From Galdieria partita (Eukaryota > Rhodophyta > Bangiophyceae > Galdieriales > Galdieriaceae): 64,000 bases of DNA. Each line of letters starts with the position of its first letter. Positions within the stretch are counted from its first letter, which is position 1. This document shows positions 21,350 through 30,499 of the stretch, in pieces. The DNA is taken from the NCBI GenBank assembly GCA_025991245.1, contig BQMJ01000031.1:124001-188000 (forward strand), written 5' to 3'. Under the pieces are notes generated by a model. It was not told where the DNA came from, did not search any database, and saw only the letters and a program-made list of their open reading frames with translations. The position numbers were made by a program, and so were the translations under genes.

Positions 21350-22374
21350 ATGGTAAGACCGTATAACAACTTTCTTCCGTTAAAAACTTACACTTGATTT
21401 AGAGACCCTTAATTTTAAAAGGTCACGAGCGACCTTTAACTATGTTGAAATATAATAGTGAAGGAGACCTTCTCTTTTCAACTGCGAAGGATTCAACTCC
21501 TACTGTTTGGTGGACTTCGAATGGGGAGCGAATAGGAACCTATCGTGGACATAGTGGAGCTGTTTGGGCGATAGATGTGAATAAAGATTCAACGAGAGTA
21601 GTTACTGGCTCTGCAGATAACAGTGCTAAACTTTGGAAAGCAGAGACTGGTGAGTGTTTATTGACGTGGGTTCACAAGTCTCCTGTTCGTTGCGTATGTT
21701 TCTCTAGTGACGACCGACTCGTGTTCGTTGCAACCTCAATGTTAATGGGACAGTCTTCAGAGATTTATCAATATCGTGTGGATACTGAGAGCTCGGAAGA
21801 AGCAAGTGTTCCTATTCGAACACTTTCTGGGCATTCGGCTACTGTGACTCGTGTACTTTGTCATCCTAATGGAGCTTCGTTGATATCAACTGGTGAAGAT
21901 GGAACTGTTCGTAAGTGGGATATAGAAACTGGTCGAAATACGGAGACAGTTACAGTACATCAGAAGCCTGTCAACGATTTACAGTTATCAAAGAGCGGCG
22001 GACAGTTGATCACAGCTTCATCAGATTTTAGTGCCAAAATTTTAGATTTTCGTTCGTTGAAGGTGTTGAAGACTTTTCTTACAGACCGACCGGTCAATTC
22101 AGCAGCTATTTCTCCAATTTTACCTCATGTATTATTAGGTGGTGGTCAAGAAGCCTCTCAAGTCACAACTACTGGAGATCGTGCCGGAAGATTTGAAGCA
22201 AGACTATTTCACTTGATCTATGAAGAAGAAATTGGTATTATTCGTGGTCATTTTGGTCCTATTAATACTGTTGCATTTTCTCCCGATGGTCGTCAGTTTG
22301 CGAGTGGTGCTGAAGAAGGCTTTATTCGATTGCACAACTTTGATGAAGACTATTTCCAAGCAAGCTATAATTGA
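21350..22374 (+). CDS. EIF3I: Translation initiation factor eIF3 subunit I (TIF34)
   Basis: eIF3i is a WD40 beta-propeller subunit of the eIF3 complex on the 40S ribosome. The coding sequence is 21350-21352 plus 21403-22374: the first coding exon is just the ATG, followed directly by a 50-bp GT-AG intron. The join gives MRPLILKGHERPLTMLKYN, matching the family start (MKPILLQGHER-like), and a total of 324 residues, the usual length of about 325. Typical blocks are GDLLFSTAKDSTPTVWW, GSADNSAKLW, RPVNSAAISP, HVLLGGGQEASQVTTT and GHFGPINTVAFSPDG. Without the ATG exon the conserved first 13 residues would have no initiator. Confidence 0.93.
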
Positions 22375-22626
22375 GGAAGACTAAGAAACTCGAGTGGCTT
22401 GAAGCCTTTGGAAAGAAACAGCGAATATCATTTGTCGATGCTTATCAAATGAAGGAACGTTTCAGTATTTGTTATTTTTGGCTAAATTCAAGTTTCAAAG
22501 ACTTTTATGAACACAAATTGTCTAATTGTTTTGGGCTGAGTCCCAGCTGATTCGTAGTATGCTTTAAACCCCTCTGTAAAACTTTACAACGAACTACGAA
22601 GTGCACTCACTTTTATAGGTTCCCAC

Positions 22627-22968
22627 TCAATGGTCCAGTAACCACTCAGGGAATGTTTTCTCGATATGTTTCAATTGAACAGTGTCACAACAATCCTTGC
22701 GAGTTTCTTCAACTGCACGTTCAATGGCCTCTTTCAGAGTGAGGTATGTTTGTCCTTACATAAAATAAAGCGCCTAAGCTACCTTTTGCAATAATTCGAA
22801 GATACTCAGTCACTGCCTTTAGACCATCATCCCTTAGTTTGGTTTGATATTGAAAGCGACGTTGCAAGAGAGAGGAAATAACTTCCTAATACTAAAAATA
22901 ACACTATTATAGAATGCCAACGCTTAACTTACTTGACGAAAACCAATGGCTTCTGACGTACTTTCCAT
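22627..22968 (-). CDS. CENPX: CENP-X / MHF2 histone-fold protein
   Basis: CENP-X pairs with CENP-S in the kinetochore and in the FANCM-MHF fork-remodelling complex. Three exons: 22968-22933, 22885-22783, 22730-22627; introns 47 and 52 bp; 80 residues, the normal size. The protein is one histone fold: EVISSLLQRRFQYQTKLRDD, LKAVTEYLRIIAKEAIERAV, and the closing DTVQLKHIEKTFPEWLLDH, which resembles the family's C-terminal LEKVLPQLLLDF pattern. Frames agree at both joins. It is head-to-head with UDP-glucose dehydrogenase (53 bp between starts). Confidence 0.82.
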
Positions 22969-23021
22969 ATTCGCTTCAACAACTTTAAAATGGCGCCCAA
23001 AATCAATAATTCATTGAGAGA

Positions 23022-24758
23022 ATGTTTGTGCTCTCACTGAAACCTCTACTCAAACTGCCTTGTAAGTCTTCCAAGTTGGAACAGAGGTGCACGCCACATA
23101 TTCTTCTATCTTGTAAACATTCTTTATTTATCAAGCAATCAGGAAGTAAGTTTCTCCGTTCTCTTGGACAGATCAGGAGAACCTTGAAGAGTCAGGGTCT
23201 TCATCTCGTGGCCAAGAAAGGTGATGTGTCTGATCTATGTGTTTCCTTTTTTGGTGCCGGTTATGTTGGCTTAGTATCAAGTGTTTGTCTTGCTGACTTT
23301 TGTAGAAAGGTATATTGTTTGGACACTGACAAGGAAAAAATTGCAAGTCTTCGGGATTTGCAGATCCCCATTCATGAACCTTTACTAGAAGATAAGCTTC
23401 GGAAGAATTACGAATCGAAAAGACTCTTCTTTCTGAGCGAGAATTTTGAACTGGCTATTCGTGATTCCGACATTCTGTTTATTGCAGTGGGAACACCCAG
23501 TCGACGTGGAGATGGTCACGCCGACTTGTCGTATGTATTTTCCGTAGCAGAATTGATTGCAGAAATGTTGACTCCGGGTTATACTTTAATAGTCATCAAG
23601 TCGACGGTACCTATTGGCACTTGTAATAAGGTACAAGAGTTTATGAAGGCTAAAGTGAAAACACCCAAAGTTCAGTTCGATGTGGTCTCCAACCCAGAAT
23701 TCCTCAGACAAGGTAGTGCAGTAGAGAACTTTTTACACCCCGATCGTGTGGTAGTGGGTGGTTGTGGTCCAGTTGGAAGTCCCTCCAGAAAGCAAATGGA
23801 AACTTTGTACTCTCCATTTGTAAAAGACAAAGAAGCCCTTTTGTTTACTAGCTGGGAGGAAGCAGAAATGATTAAATATGCATCTAATGCCTTTCTAGCT
23901 CTGAAGATTCAATTTACTAATGAGTTTGCGGACTTTTGTCAACTCGTCAATGCCAATATTTCGGTCGTCATGAAGGCGATAGGTCTGGATGAGAGAATTG
24001 GCAGTCATTACTTGCAACCGGGACCAGGTTTCGGTGGCTCTTGTCTACCAAAAGATATTCGTGCCTTGGTTCGAAGCGCTCAAGAGTATAGTTATTCGAT
24101 GCGTCTATTGGAAAGTGTTATAGAAGGCAATGAAATAAGGAAACGACGAATAGCGCAGTGGATAGCAACGTTGGCCAATGAAAGTTGTCCAAAGGAAGAC
24201 GTTGGAACTTTTTTGCATGGACATCATACAACCGTAACAACAACCAACGTATATGGGAAGAGGTTTGGTATTCTTGGACTGACTTTCAAAGCCAATACGG
24301 ATGACCTTCGGGAGTCTCCAGCCATTTATGTTGTGCAAGAACTGCTGTCATTGGGTGCACATGTCTCTGTCTACGACCCTCAAGTAAAGATAGAGTCTGT
24401 GATAAGAAATTTTGACAACTTTAAAGGCTTTCCTTTGAACATCTGCGAAGACAGTTATAGCGCTTGCAAAGATGCAGATGTCGTTGCAATTCTCACTGAA
24501 TGGGAGGAATTTCGCAACTTGGACTGGGACAGACTACACAGCCTAGTGTCACGGCCAGTGATTGTAGACACTCGTAACCTGCTAGAGCCCAGTTTAATAG
24601 GCGAGAAAGGCTTTTGTTATTATTCACTGGGGCGACCACCGTCGTTTCCCCAAAACAATGACAAACAACAACAAAAGTACAAGATATCAGCCTCTGAGAC
24701 CAATTTGCAACAAACAAAAAATTCGTTAATTGAAAAGATCAAAACGGGTTCACAATAA
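23022..24758 (+). CDS. UGDH: UDP-glucose 6-dehydrogenase with N-terminal extension
   Basis: UGDH oxidises UDP-glucose to UDP-glucuronate with two NAD, feeding cell-wall and acidic polysaccharide synthesis. A single exon encodes 578 residues. The Rossmann motif FFGAGYVGLVSS begins near residue 76, about 70 residues later than usual. The preceding stretch is basic and Leu/Ser rich and looks like a targeting peptide. Other hallmarks are FIAVGTPSRRGDGHADLSYV, STVPIGTCNK, SNPEFLRQGSAVENF, the catalytic GFGGSCLPKD cysteine (~340), GLTFKANTDDLRESPA and VAILTEWEEF. The tail beyond ~545 is Gln/Lys rich. The stop lies 10 bp from the convergent bS21 stop. Confidence 0.95.
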   Translation: MFVLSLKPLLKLPCKSSKLEQRCTPHILLSCKHSLFIKQSGSKFLRSLGQIRRTLKSQGLHLVAKKGDVSDLCVSFFGAGYVGLVSSVCLADFCRKVYCLDTDKEKIASLRDLQIPIHEPLLEDKLRKNYESKRLFFLSENFELAIRDSDILFIAVGTPSRRGDGHADLSYVFSVAELIAEMLTPGYTLIVIKSTVPIGTCNKVQEFMKAKVKTPKVQFDVVSNPEFLRQGSAVENFLHPDRVVVGGCGPVGSPSRKQMETLYSPFVKDKEALLFTSWEEAEMIKYASNAFLALKIQFTNEFADFCQLVNANISVVMKAIGLDERIGSHYLQPGPGFGGSCLPKDIRALVRSAQEYSYSMRLLESVIEGNEIRKRRIAQWIATLANESCPKEDVGTFLHGHHTTVTTTNVYGKRFGILGLTFKANTDDLRESPAIYVVQELLSLGAHVSVYDPQVKIESVIRNFDNFKGFPLNICEDSYSACKDADVVAILTEWEEFRNLDWDRLHSLVSRPVIVDTRNLLEPSLIGEKGFCYYSLGRPPSFPQNNDKQQQKYKISASETNLQQTKNSLIEKIKTGSQ

Positions 24759-24768
24759 ACGCGTTATC

Positions 24769-25277
24769 CTATAATATGTCCTTCCTAAAATTCTCCATTC
24801 TCTTACCCCGAAAGAGAGCAAGTTTCGCCTTTCGAACTGCCTGTTTCCTTTTCCTCTGTCGTTTAACACTATTCGGTTCAAATTCTTGACGCCTTTTTAG
24901 CTCAAGAATGTGTCCACTTTTGCTGACTTCTCTACGAAACCTAGCTATTGCCGAGTCTATGGGTTCGCTCTCGCCAACGTCAACACGAACTTCCATGGAG
25001 ACTATAGGGAATCAGAAAACTATTCCATTCGAGTTAACATAAACTAACCTAACCCTTGCCCTCTCTGGTGTAACCCTCGAGCTTGCCTCCACTGAAAGTT
25101 CAAAGGGTACGACAATACCGGTTGACCCAAAAACAAACTAGGAAAAACATGGCTTTGTTTGTTGGTGACAGGAGTCAAGTTGGAACTATTTTTGCAAAAA
25201 CTAGATGAACAAAAAAGGTTCTTTGAATGTGTTTTGTTCCAAAAAGCCCAAGTTGAAAAAGCAACAGTGGTCTGCAT
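24769..25277 (-). CDS. rpsU: Bacterial-type ribosomal protein S21 (bS21), organellar
   Basis: bS21 is a small-subunit ribosomal protein of bacteria, plastids and mitochondria. Exons 25277-25049 and 25001-24769 (47-bp intron) give 153 residues. The mature part, starting at VSMEVRVDVGESEPIDSAI, contains the bS21 core ARFRREVSKSGHILELKRR and a strongly basic C-terminal tail. About 76 residues precede it and look like an organellar presequence (Ser, Phe, Lys, few acids). The short conserved domain fits both plastid and mitochondrial forms, so the compartment is undecided. It is convergent with UGDH with almost no 3' spacing. Confidence 0.85.
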
Positions 25278-25377
25278 ATCGATGTGTGCTCCAATCCCTT
25301 AATATGTCGATTGCGGAGATACAAAATCAGTTTGGGTTACGATTGTGACCGATGACACATATGCCAACTTTTCTTAT

Positions 25378-25587
25378 ATGCTGAATGACTGTGTTCATCT
25401 TTTATTCTCAGTTGCTCTCCGAAAAATTTCTTCTCTTACTTCAGAAAAGTTCATATTTCATATTGTAAGGTATCTGCAGCGTGTTGGTCAAGAGATAAAC
25501 TCAGCAGCTACTTTTATTCTACAGCCCATATCAGATTGCTATGGACGCCTTCTTATTTTTCTTGAAACAGTAAAAAGAATGCGTTAA
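25378..25587 (+). CDS. Possible small coding segment, unrecognised
   Basis: An open frame from an ATG at 25378 encodes about 69 residues including RKISSLTSEKFIFHIVRYLQ and a Leu-rich end. A TTCTCAG just before VALRKISS could be an acceptor and another ATG at 25305 could start an upstream exon, but I could not make the phases agree. No family is recognised. It may be a real short exon or chance. Confidence 0.2.
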   Translation: MLNDCVHLLFSVALRKISSLTSEKFIFHIVRYLQRVGQEINSAATFILQPISDCYGRLLIFLETVKRMR

Positions 25588-25683
25588 ACAATCAGGTTAA
25601 GCAAGCGTTACCAAAAATCACTTTTGTCGCAAAACATACTTAGACAGCATACTCATTCTTAACATTTCACTAAGGCAATATGT

Positions 25684-26007
25684 TTATAATTGAAAGCCAT
25701 ACAACTTACGACAGACCATTTGTACCATTATAACTACGACTTTGCTAATTCCCTTGGATACTAAGACGATATGCTTCAAATAACTGGGTTATGGGTTTAG
25801 CTGCTCCCCTCTTACCTCCTTTTCAGGATAGTAGTTCAATAGCTCCTTTAAAATACTTTGAATTAGATACATCTTTTTAGTTGCAAATACCTCTTGGATC
25901 TACTTCGAGGTAGAAACACGTGCACCTTCGTGTAGGAATTGTGATTCCAGAAGCCTTCGAGGGTCAATCCAGAGCGATGGAATTGAGATACGTTTCACTG
26001 CCATCAT
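25684..26007 (-). CDS. Possible small three-exon gene, unrecognised
   Basis: This model is built only from splice logic. Exons 26007-25904, 25855-25816 and 25773-25684 join over introns of 48 and 42 bp, typical for this genome, with all phases agreeing, to give 77 residues starting MMAVKRISIPSLWIDPRRLL and containing NILKELLNYYPEKE. The strong donor GTAAGA and the basic, hydrophobic N-terminus make a small mitochondrial-type protein plausible. I do not recognise it, and the third exon is less protein-like than the first two. Confidence 0.35.
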
Positions 26008-26113
26008 TTACATTCAAATAGGAACACCCAATTGAGTAGATTTCTTTGACTATTATCGGATACAAACATGGAAGAAGGTAAGCAGCACTAGTTAAATTTA
26101 TTCAAGAATACTG

Positions 26114-26894
26114 ATGAGTTTGAAAGAAAATGGCGTTTCTCTGGAAATACCAAACTCTGGTCATGGAAAACATGAATACGAAAAAATAAGTGAAGCCGTT
26201 CATAAGAATTTGACGTCTCGAATGAATTCAGCACCGTTTCCACCTTTTCCAGACCCAACCTCGTTAGGTCTGTCTGGTTTTAGTTGCACAACGTTTATCC
26301 TCAGTGTTTTGAATGCCAAATTATTACCATCAAAGGTTATACCAGGAGTTGTAGGGCCCGGTCTGTTTTATGGTGGAACGGTACAAATGTTGGCTGGCCT
26401 CTTATGCTTTATCACGCGAAATATGTTTGGCTTGGTAGCATTCACTTCCTTTGGAGCGTTCTGGTTGGCAGTTTCAACTTTGATAACCTTGGAAGAAGAA
26501 GGGATCCTTGTGTTTGGTACAGATGCCAATCAAGTACTAGGCATTTTGTTGGTTGGGTATTCAATATTTTCAACTTATTTGTGGATAGCATCTTTTGCGC
26601 ATCATTTCGCATTAGTATTCACAATTACAGCTCTCATTCTCACTTTAATGTTACTAGCAATGGCAAACTTTGGAGTCATGTCAACTGTTCCAGGTGGCAT
26701 TTGTGGTATTATACTAGCTGCTGGTGGATGGTAAGTAGACGAGGAACTTGTGGAAAAAGAGCTGTTCTCAACGATATAGGTATATATCTGCAGGAGTCCT
26801 TATCAATGATAATTATGGAAGGACCGTCGTTCCATTTGGAGACATTCATTGCATTCCGTACCTAAATATTTTGGCACCTAAAAAGAAGATTTAA
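26114..26894 (+). CDS. AceTr (GPR1/FUN34/SatP) family transporter, acetate/succinate type
   Basis: These proteins are six-helix hexameric channels or symporters for acetate, succinate or ammonium-related solutes in bacteria, archaea and fungi. Exons 26114-26730 and 26780-26894 (49-bp intron) give 243 residues. The family motif at the first helix is present as FPDPTSLGLSGFSCTTF, followed by GLFYGGTVQMLAGLLCF, FGLVAFTSFGAFWL and the C-terminal GGWYISAGVLINDNYGR, rebuilt across the splice, ending PFGD. The N-terminal 40 residues are soluble. An ATG at 26068 followed by a GTAAG-like donor was considered as an extra first exon but does not join in frame. The family is uncommon in plants. Confidence 0.88.
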
Positions 26895-26989
26895 ACTTTA
26901 ACTAAAATTGACAAATATTCATAAATATCCTCAAAAGTATGTGTTGTGTGTGTGCTTGCTTTGAAAATAAACATAATTTTGTGTCACAA

Positions 26990-27076
26990 CGCCCCCCAGG
27001 CGGAATTGAACCGCTCAGCTTCGCAGCTGCCAAGGCTTTGAAGGCCTTGTCTTGCACCAGCAAGAGTCAAGTGGGC
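26990..27076 (-). tRNA. tRNA-Sec(TCA): Selenocysteine tRNA, anticodon TCA
   Basis: The 87-nt minus-strand sequence folds as a eukaryotic tRNA-Sec and every segment has the same length as I recall for human tRNA-Sec. It has a long acceptor (GCCCACTTG against CTGGGGGGC, 9 positions), a 6-bp D stem with a 4-nt loop (TCTTGC-TGGT-GCAAGA), a perfect anticodon stem around loop CTTCAAA (anticodon TCA), a long 17-nt variable arm (GCAGCT...AGCTG), a 4-bp T stem (GCGG TTCAATT CCGC) and a G discriminator. The 8th acceptor pair is U-U, as in human. One acceptor pair is A-G. A T-run suitable for Pol III termination lies about 22 nt downstream. The gene is divergent from C1D, 56 bp away. Confidence 0.9.
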
Positions 27077-27132
27077 AATTAAAAGAAGGGAATACATGGC
27101 ATTAAAGGCTTTTGGGCTGGGTTGGTTAATTG

Positions 27133-27552
27133 ATGATGGGACAGTCGACACAAGACCAAGCACTGGTTCAGTTGGAAGAAATGGAAAGGACTGTAAAGAA
27201 GCTAAGGAAACACTTGCATACATATTTGACGGAAACAACCGTAACACATGATAGAGAGCTACTAGAGCGCGCAAAGGCAAACTTAAACATGGCATACATG
27301 TGTGCTGCGCTCTTTTTCATGCTTCTTCGAACTCATGGGTTGGATACTGCAGAACATCCTGTCATGGAAGAACTACGAAGAATTAAAGAGCGGTTTGAAT
27401 TGCTCAGTAGTTTGACAGGTGAAGGAGACCGTCGTTCGCTGGTTGTGGATAGTGAAGCAACTGGTAGAATCTTGGCAGCTACTCTAACAGAGCTGCCGAC
27501 GGAAGAAAAGAGCAAGTTGAGAAAAAGCAAGAAGAGAAAGAAACAGAAGTAG
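27133..27552 (+). CDS. C1D: C1D / Rrp47 exosome cofactor
   Basis: C1D (yeast Rrp47/Lrp1) is a nuclear exosome partner of Rrp6 used in rRNA and snoRNA 3' processing. A single exon of 139 residues, starting at tandem ATGs at 27133 and 27136. The Sas10/C1D domain is seen as LERAKANLNMAYMCAALFFM, LLRTHGLDTAEHPVMEELRR and IKERFELLSS. The last ~12 residues are Lys/Arg rich, as expected for RNA binding. It is close to the tRNA-Sec on the opposite strand. Confidence 0.85.
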   Translation: MMGQSTQDQALVQLEEMERTVKKLRKHLHTYLTETTVTHDRELLERAKANLNMAYMCAALFFMLLRTHGLDTAEHPVMEELRRIKERFELLSSLTGEGDRRSLVVDSEATGRILAATLTELPTEEKSKLRKSKKRKKQK

Positions 27553-27559
27553 TGATCAC

Positions 27560-28018
27560 GATTGCTTTTGTGATATAGTTGAACTGCTAAAGAACTAAAG
27601 TTGTTGTGTCGATATTCTTGGTGCTCGTTGAACCTGTATTTCTGGGGAGACTTCCAAAGTTTGACTTTATACAATTTCCTTCGTAATCATTCCCAAAAAA
27701 ACTTGGTTTGCCTGGTAAATGTAAAAATAACAAGGCTGGATGCTTTGCCAGACAATTATTCAAAACAACAGCCTCAACGAAACTGTTAATGCCATTGTCT
27801 TTTCGAGATAAACCAACATTTTCACTTTATCCTCTCATAGTGTCGGCCTTGTCTTGTTTATCATGGACTGTCGCCGAAAATACATCGGAATTGACATGAA
27901 GTTTATGCAATTCTTTCTGTACATGTTGTAAGTCTCGAGAAGAAGAAACAGAACGATCACTTAAACTATTTTACTCTATATTATAAGTAGCTTCAGACTG
28001 GCTAGAAATACTTACTGT
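27560..28018. other. Intergenic region, nothing recognised (~0.46 kb)
   Basis: Lies between the convergent stops of C1D and the ALIX-like gene. Open frames are short, overlap UTRs and show no motif. No RNA gene or repeat was recognised. Confidence 0.4.
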
Positions 28019-30484
28019 TCAAGGCCACTCTCCAATTGCTTCGCACTTCTTAGTGCTTTCTGATAAAATGCCACTCCCTTTGCAATGGCAACTTAATTCT
28101 CGATGGATAAACTCAAGGATCTGTCTTACCTGTTCCAAGGCAGTTTTGATTTCTTTCCATGACTCACAGATAGCCGTGGCATTTCTTATTCTATCTTGTA
28201 CTTCAGAAATGGCTTTGTTTAATTCTCCTTCCATGGAATGCAAACGGTTATATGCGTCTTCTAACTGCAAAATAATCTTCTTCTGTTCTTCAATATGACC
28301 TTCCACGAGATTCCTCATCCGAGACTTTTGCTCGTCGATGTAAGATTGCACAGTTTCCTCCACAGAACTATCCGATGATGCCAGTAACATTGCTATTGAA
28401 TCCTGACTAAAATCCTCTTCCACACTTTTCTGTAAGCGTTGTCTTCTAGCAACAACATTCTTTGCAGTTTCTATGCGATTAATGACAGTATCTCGCGCAT
28501 CAATATATTCTTGCGGGACCTGGTTCAAAGCTTCGTTTATCAGAGAAACTATTCTTCGCTCTCCATCACGATGTAACTGGAAAGAATCCAAAGACTTGAT
28601 GCTTCGTTCAGTTTGCTTCATTCTAGTGGATACATAATTATCCGCACGAACAGCTAATTCCAACTGTTCCTCCAATCTTGTGAGTTCTTGTCTATAGCCT
28701 CTCGTTACAGGAGAAATATTTCCATCAGACTGTTGCCAGCCATTTGCGACACGAGCTTGTGCAATAAGAGCACGTTCTTTCTCCTAACTCTCCTTTTAGA
28801 AATAATGAATAACCAACTATGTGAACTTGCCTTGTCGAGGATCTGTCTGCACCTGGACAGAATTGTTCTCACCTCCGTGTTTAACTTCGCAACTTTGAAT
28901 TTCATCTCCTCCAATCTTGACCAACCTCCATTGTCACGTATATAGCATATTGCTTGTAAATGCTCGGGCAACACTTCCGAAGATACCGCACCACGACCCT
29001 GTTCTGAAAAAAGGTAGCTTTCAAAAGCGAAAATTTTATCGTTCAGAGTCAAAGTTAGCTCCTGTAGCTCACGCAAATGATAACCAAGAATAGATTTTAA
29101 CTCGGCATCAAAATTGGAAGCCATATTACGAAGATGCAATGGCACGAGACTGTGAAATGCCGATAAAATCTTTAATCTTGACTAAGATGCTATAACAACA
29201 TACCAAATTAACTTCACTTACTTCTTCTTCTATGTTCACATTCGATAAAGTGTCGTTCACATTTGCAGACCTAACCGACACTCTACCTTGTATCGAACCC
29301 AGTGAATCAGGAACTGTTTGCATGTAAATGCTATTGTTTTCTCTTTCTGCAATCTTCAAAGAGGAAGAAAGTTGTGCGGTAACTTGGTCCGCTCTGCTTT
29401 TCAAAGATAAAATACCAGGAAAACAACTACACTGAGTGAGTGTTTTCGATAGTTTCTTCAGTGACTGCGACAAGTTCAAGGCTTTGTGTAGCCTCGCAAT
29501 TTGCTCCCCTAGAGCAAGATAGTCAGGATGATTTCCAGTGAAACGAAAACTTCCACAAACTACAGACCTTTCTCATCTCTCTCGGAGTTTACTTGGGACA
29601 TACGAATCTCCGCTTCACGCTCATAGAAAACAGAAAGATACTGGGCACAATCACCAATCTGCTTGTACGTCCCATCTGCCGTCAGCAACTTAACACGAGA
29701 CCTCTGGACAACATGAAGCCAAGTGTTTGCAGCGCCCGCACAAAGTACAGCAATATTTGCATCTTTCTTTCCCGTGCGTTGAGCATACTCACACATACAT
29801 GTTTGAGCACTAGCCAAAGCTGCAGCGTGAAAAACGTTCAACGCTTCTAGACCCAAATCTAACGTAACCGAACCGTCTGGTGGTGAATTACAAAGAACAG
29901 AGAAATGACCAGCTGCTACTTGATATTGGCGACAAGCTTCTGCAAGCAAAGAGGCATCAGAGTTGCCTCCAAGAACGTTGGAAACCAAAACATTTGCAGC
30001 AATTAACTCGCAAACCGCCAAGTTGAAAGCAAGACAAGTCCTTTCCAGGGCAATGTGGCGCTGCTTTGCCTTCTTTAGAGGATTAAAAACGTCATACCAT
30101 ATGAAAGCTATCTGCACAAGGAGAATTGTTAAAAGAGAGCAATAAGTATTACACAAAACAAACCTTTGCTCCTCTATCGGTAAAGTCTAGTCTTCTTGCA
30201 GTAAATTCGAGAGCCGCGAAGTATTGCTGAATAGATTCCTTCTCCTTTTGACAACTCGGGAGATCGTTCACTCGTGAAATGTTGCCAACTGCTTCTTCTC
30301 GTCGACGTGAAAGGCACTTTAAACCTTTGCTCACGTTCGTCCAGTAGTTTTCATCGTTTTTAGGATTGATACCAAGAAAAGTTTGTAGAGAATTGCCTCC
30401 ATTTGAAAACGTTTCCTGCACTGCAAGTTCGAAGTCTATCTTTTCGGACTTCTTCAAAGGAAGTCGAAAGGTCCAAGCTTGCAT
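28019..30484 (-). CDS. PDCD6IP: ALIX/Bro1-type ESCRT-associated protein
   Basis: ALIX/Bro1 proteins link cargo to ESCRT-III in endosomal sorting, membrane repair and cytokinesis. Five exons: 30484-30164, 30111-29568, 29508-29222, 29181-28831, 28783-28019; about 755 residues. The Bro1 domain is recognised from DENYWTNVSKGLKCLSRRRE, AFIWYDVFNPLKKAKQRHIA, LERTCLAFNLAVCELIAA and GEQIARLHKALNLS. The V-domain arms follow, starting near HSLVPLHLRNMASNFD, with long coiled coils. Intron 3 is 40 bp; intron 4 has a GC donor (GCAAGT) because the frame requires it. The protein ends after the coiled coils; the Pro-rich tail of animal ALIX is absent. Confidence 0.85.
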
Positions 30485-30499
30485 TTGACTCAATTCTCC

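Noticed and set aside
26990-27076. Reading the tRNA-Sec as a degenerate tRNA-Ser
   Set aside because: The TCA anticodon, 6-bp D stem, 9-nt acceptor and 4-bp T stem all match tRNA-Sec rather than tRNA-Ser.
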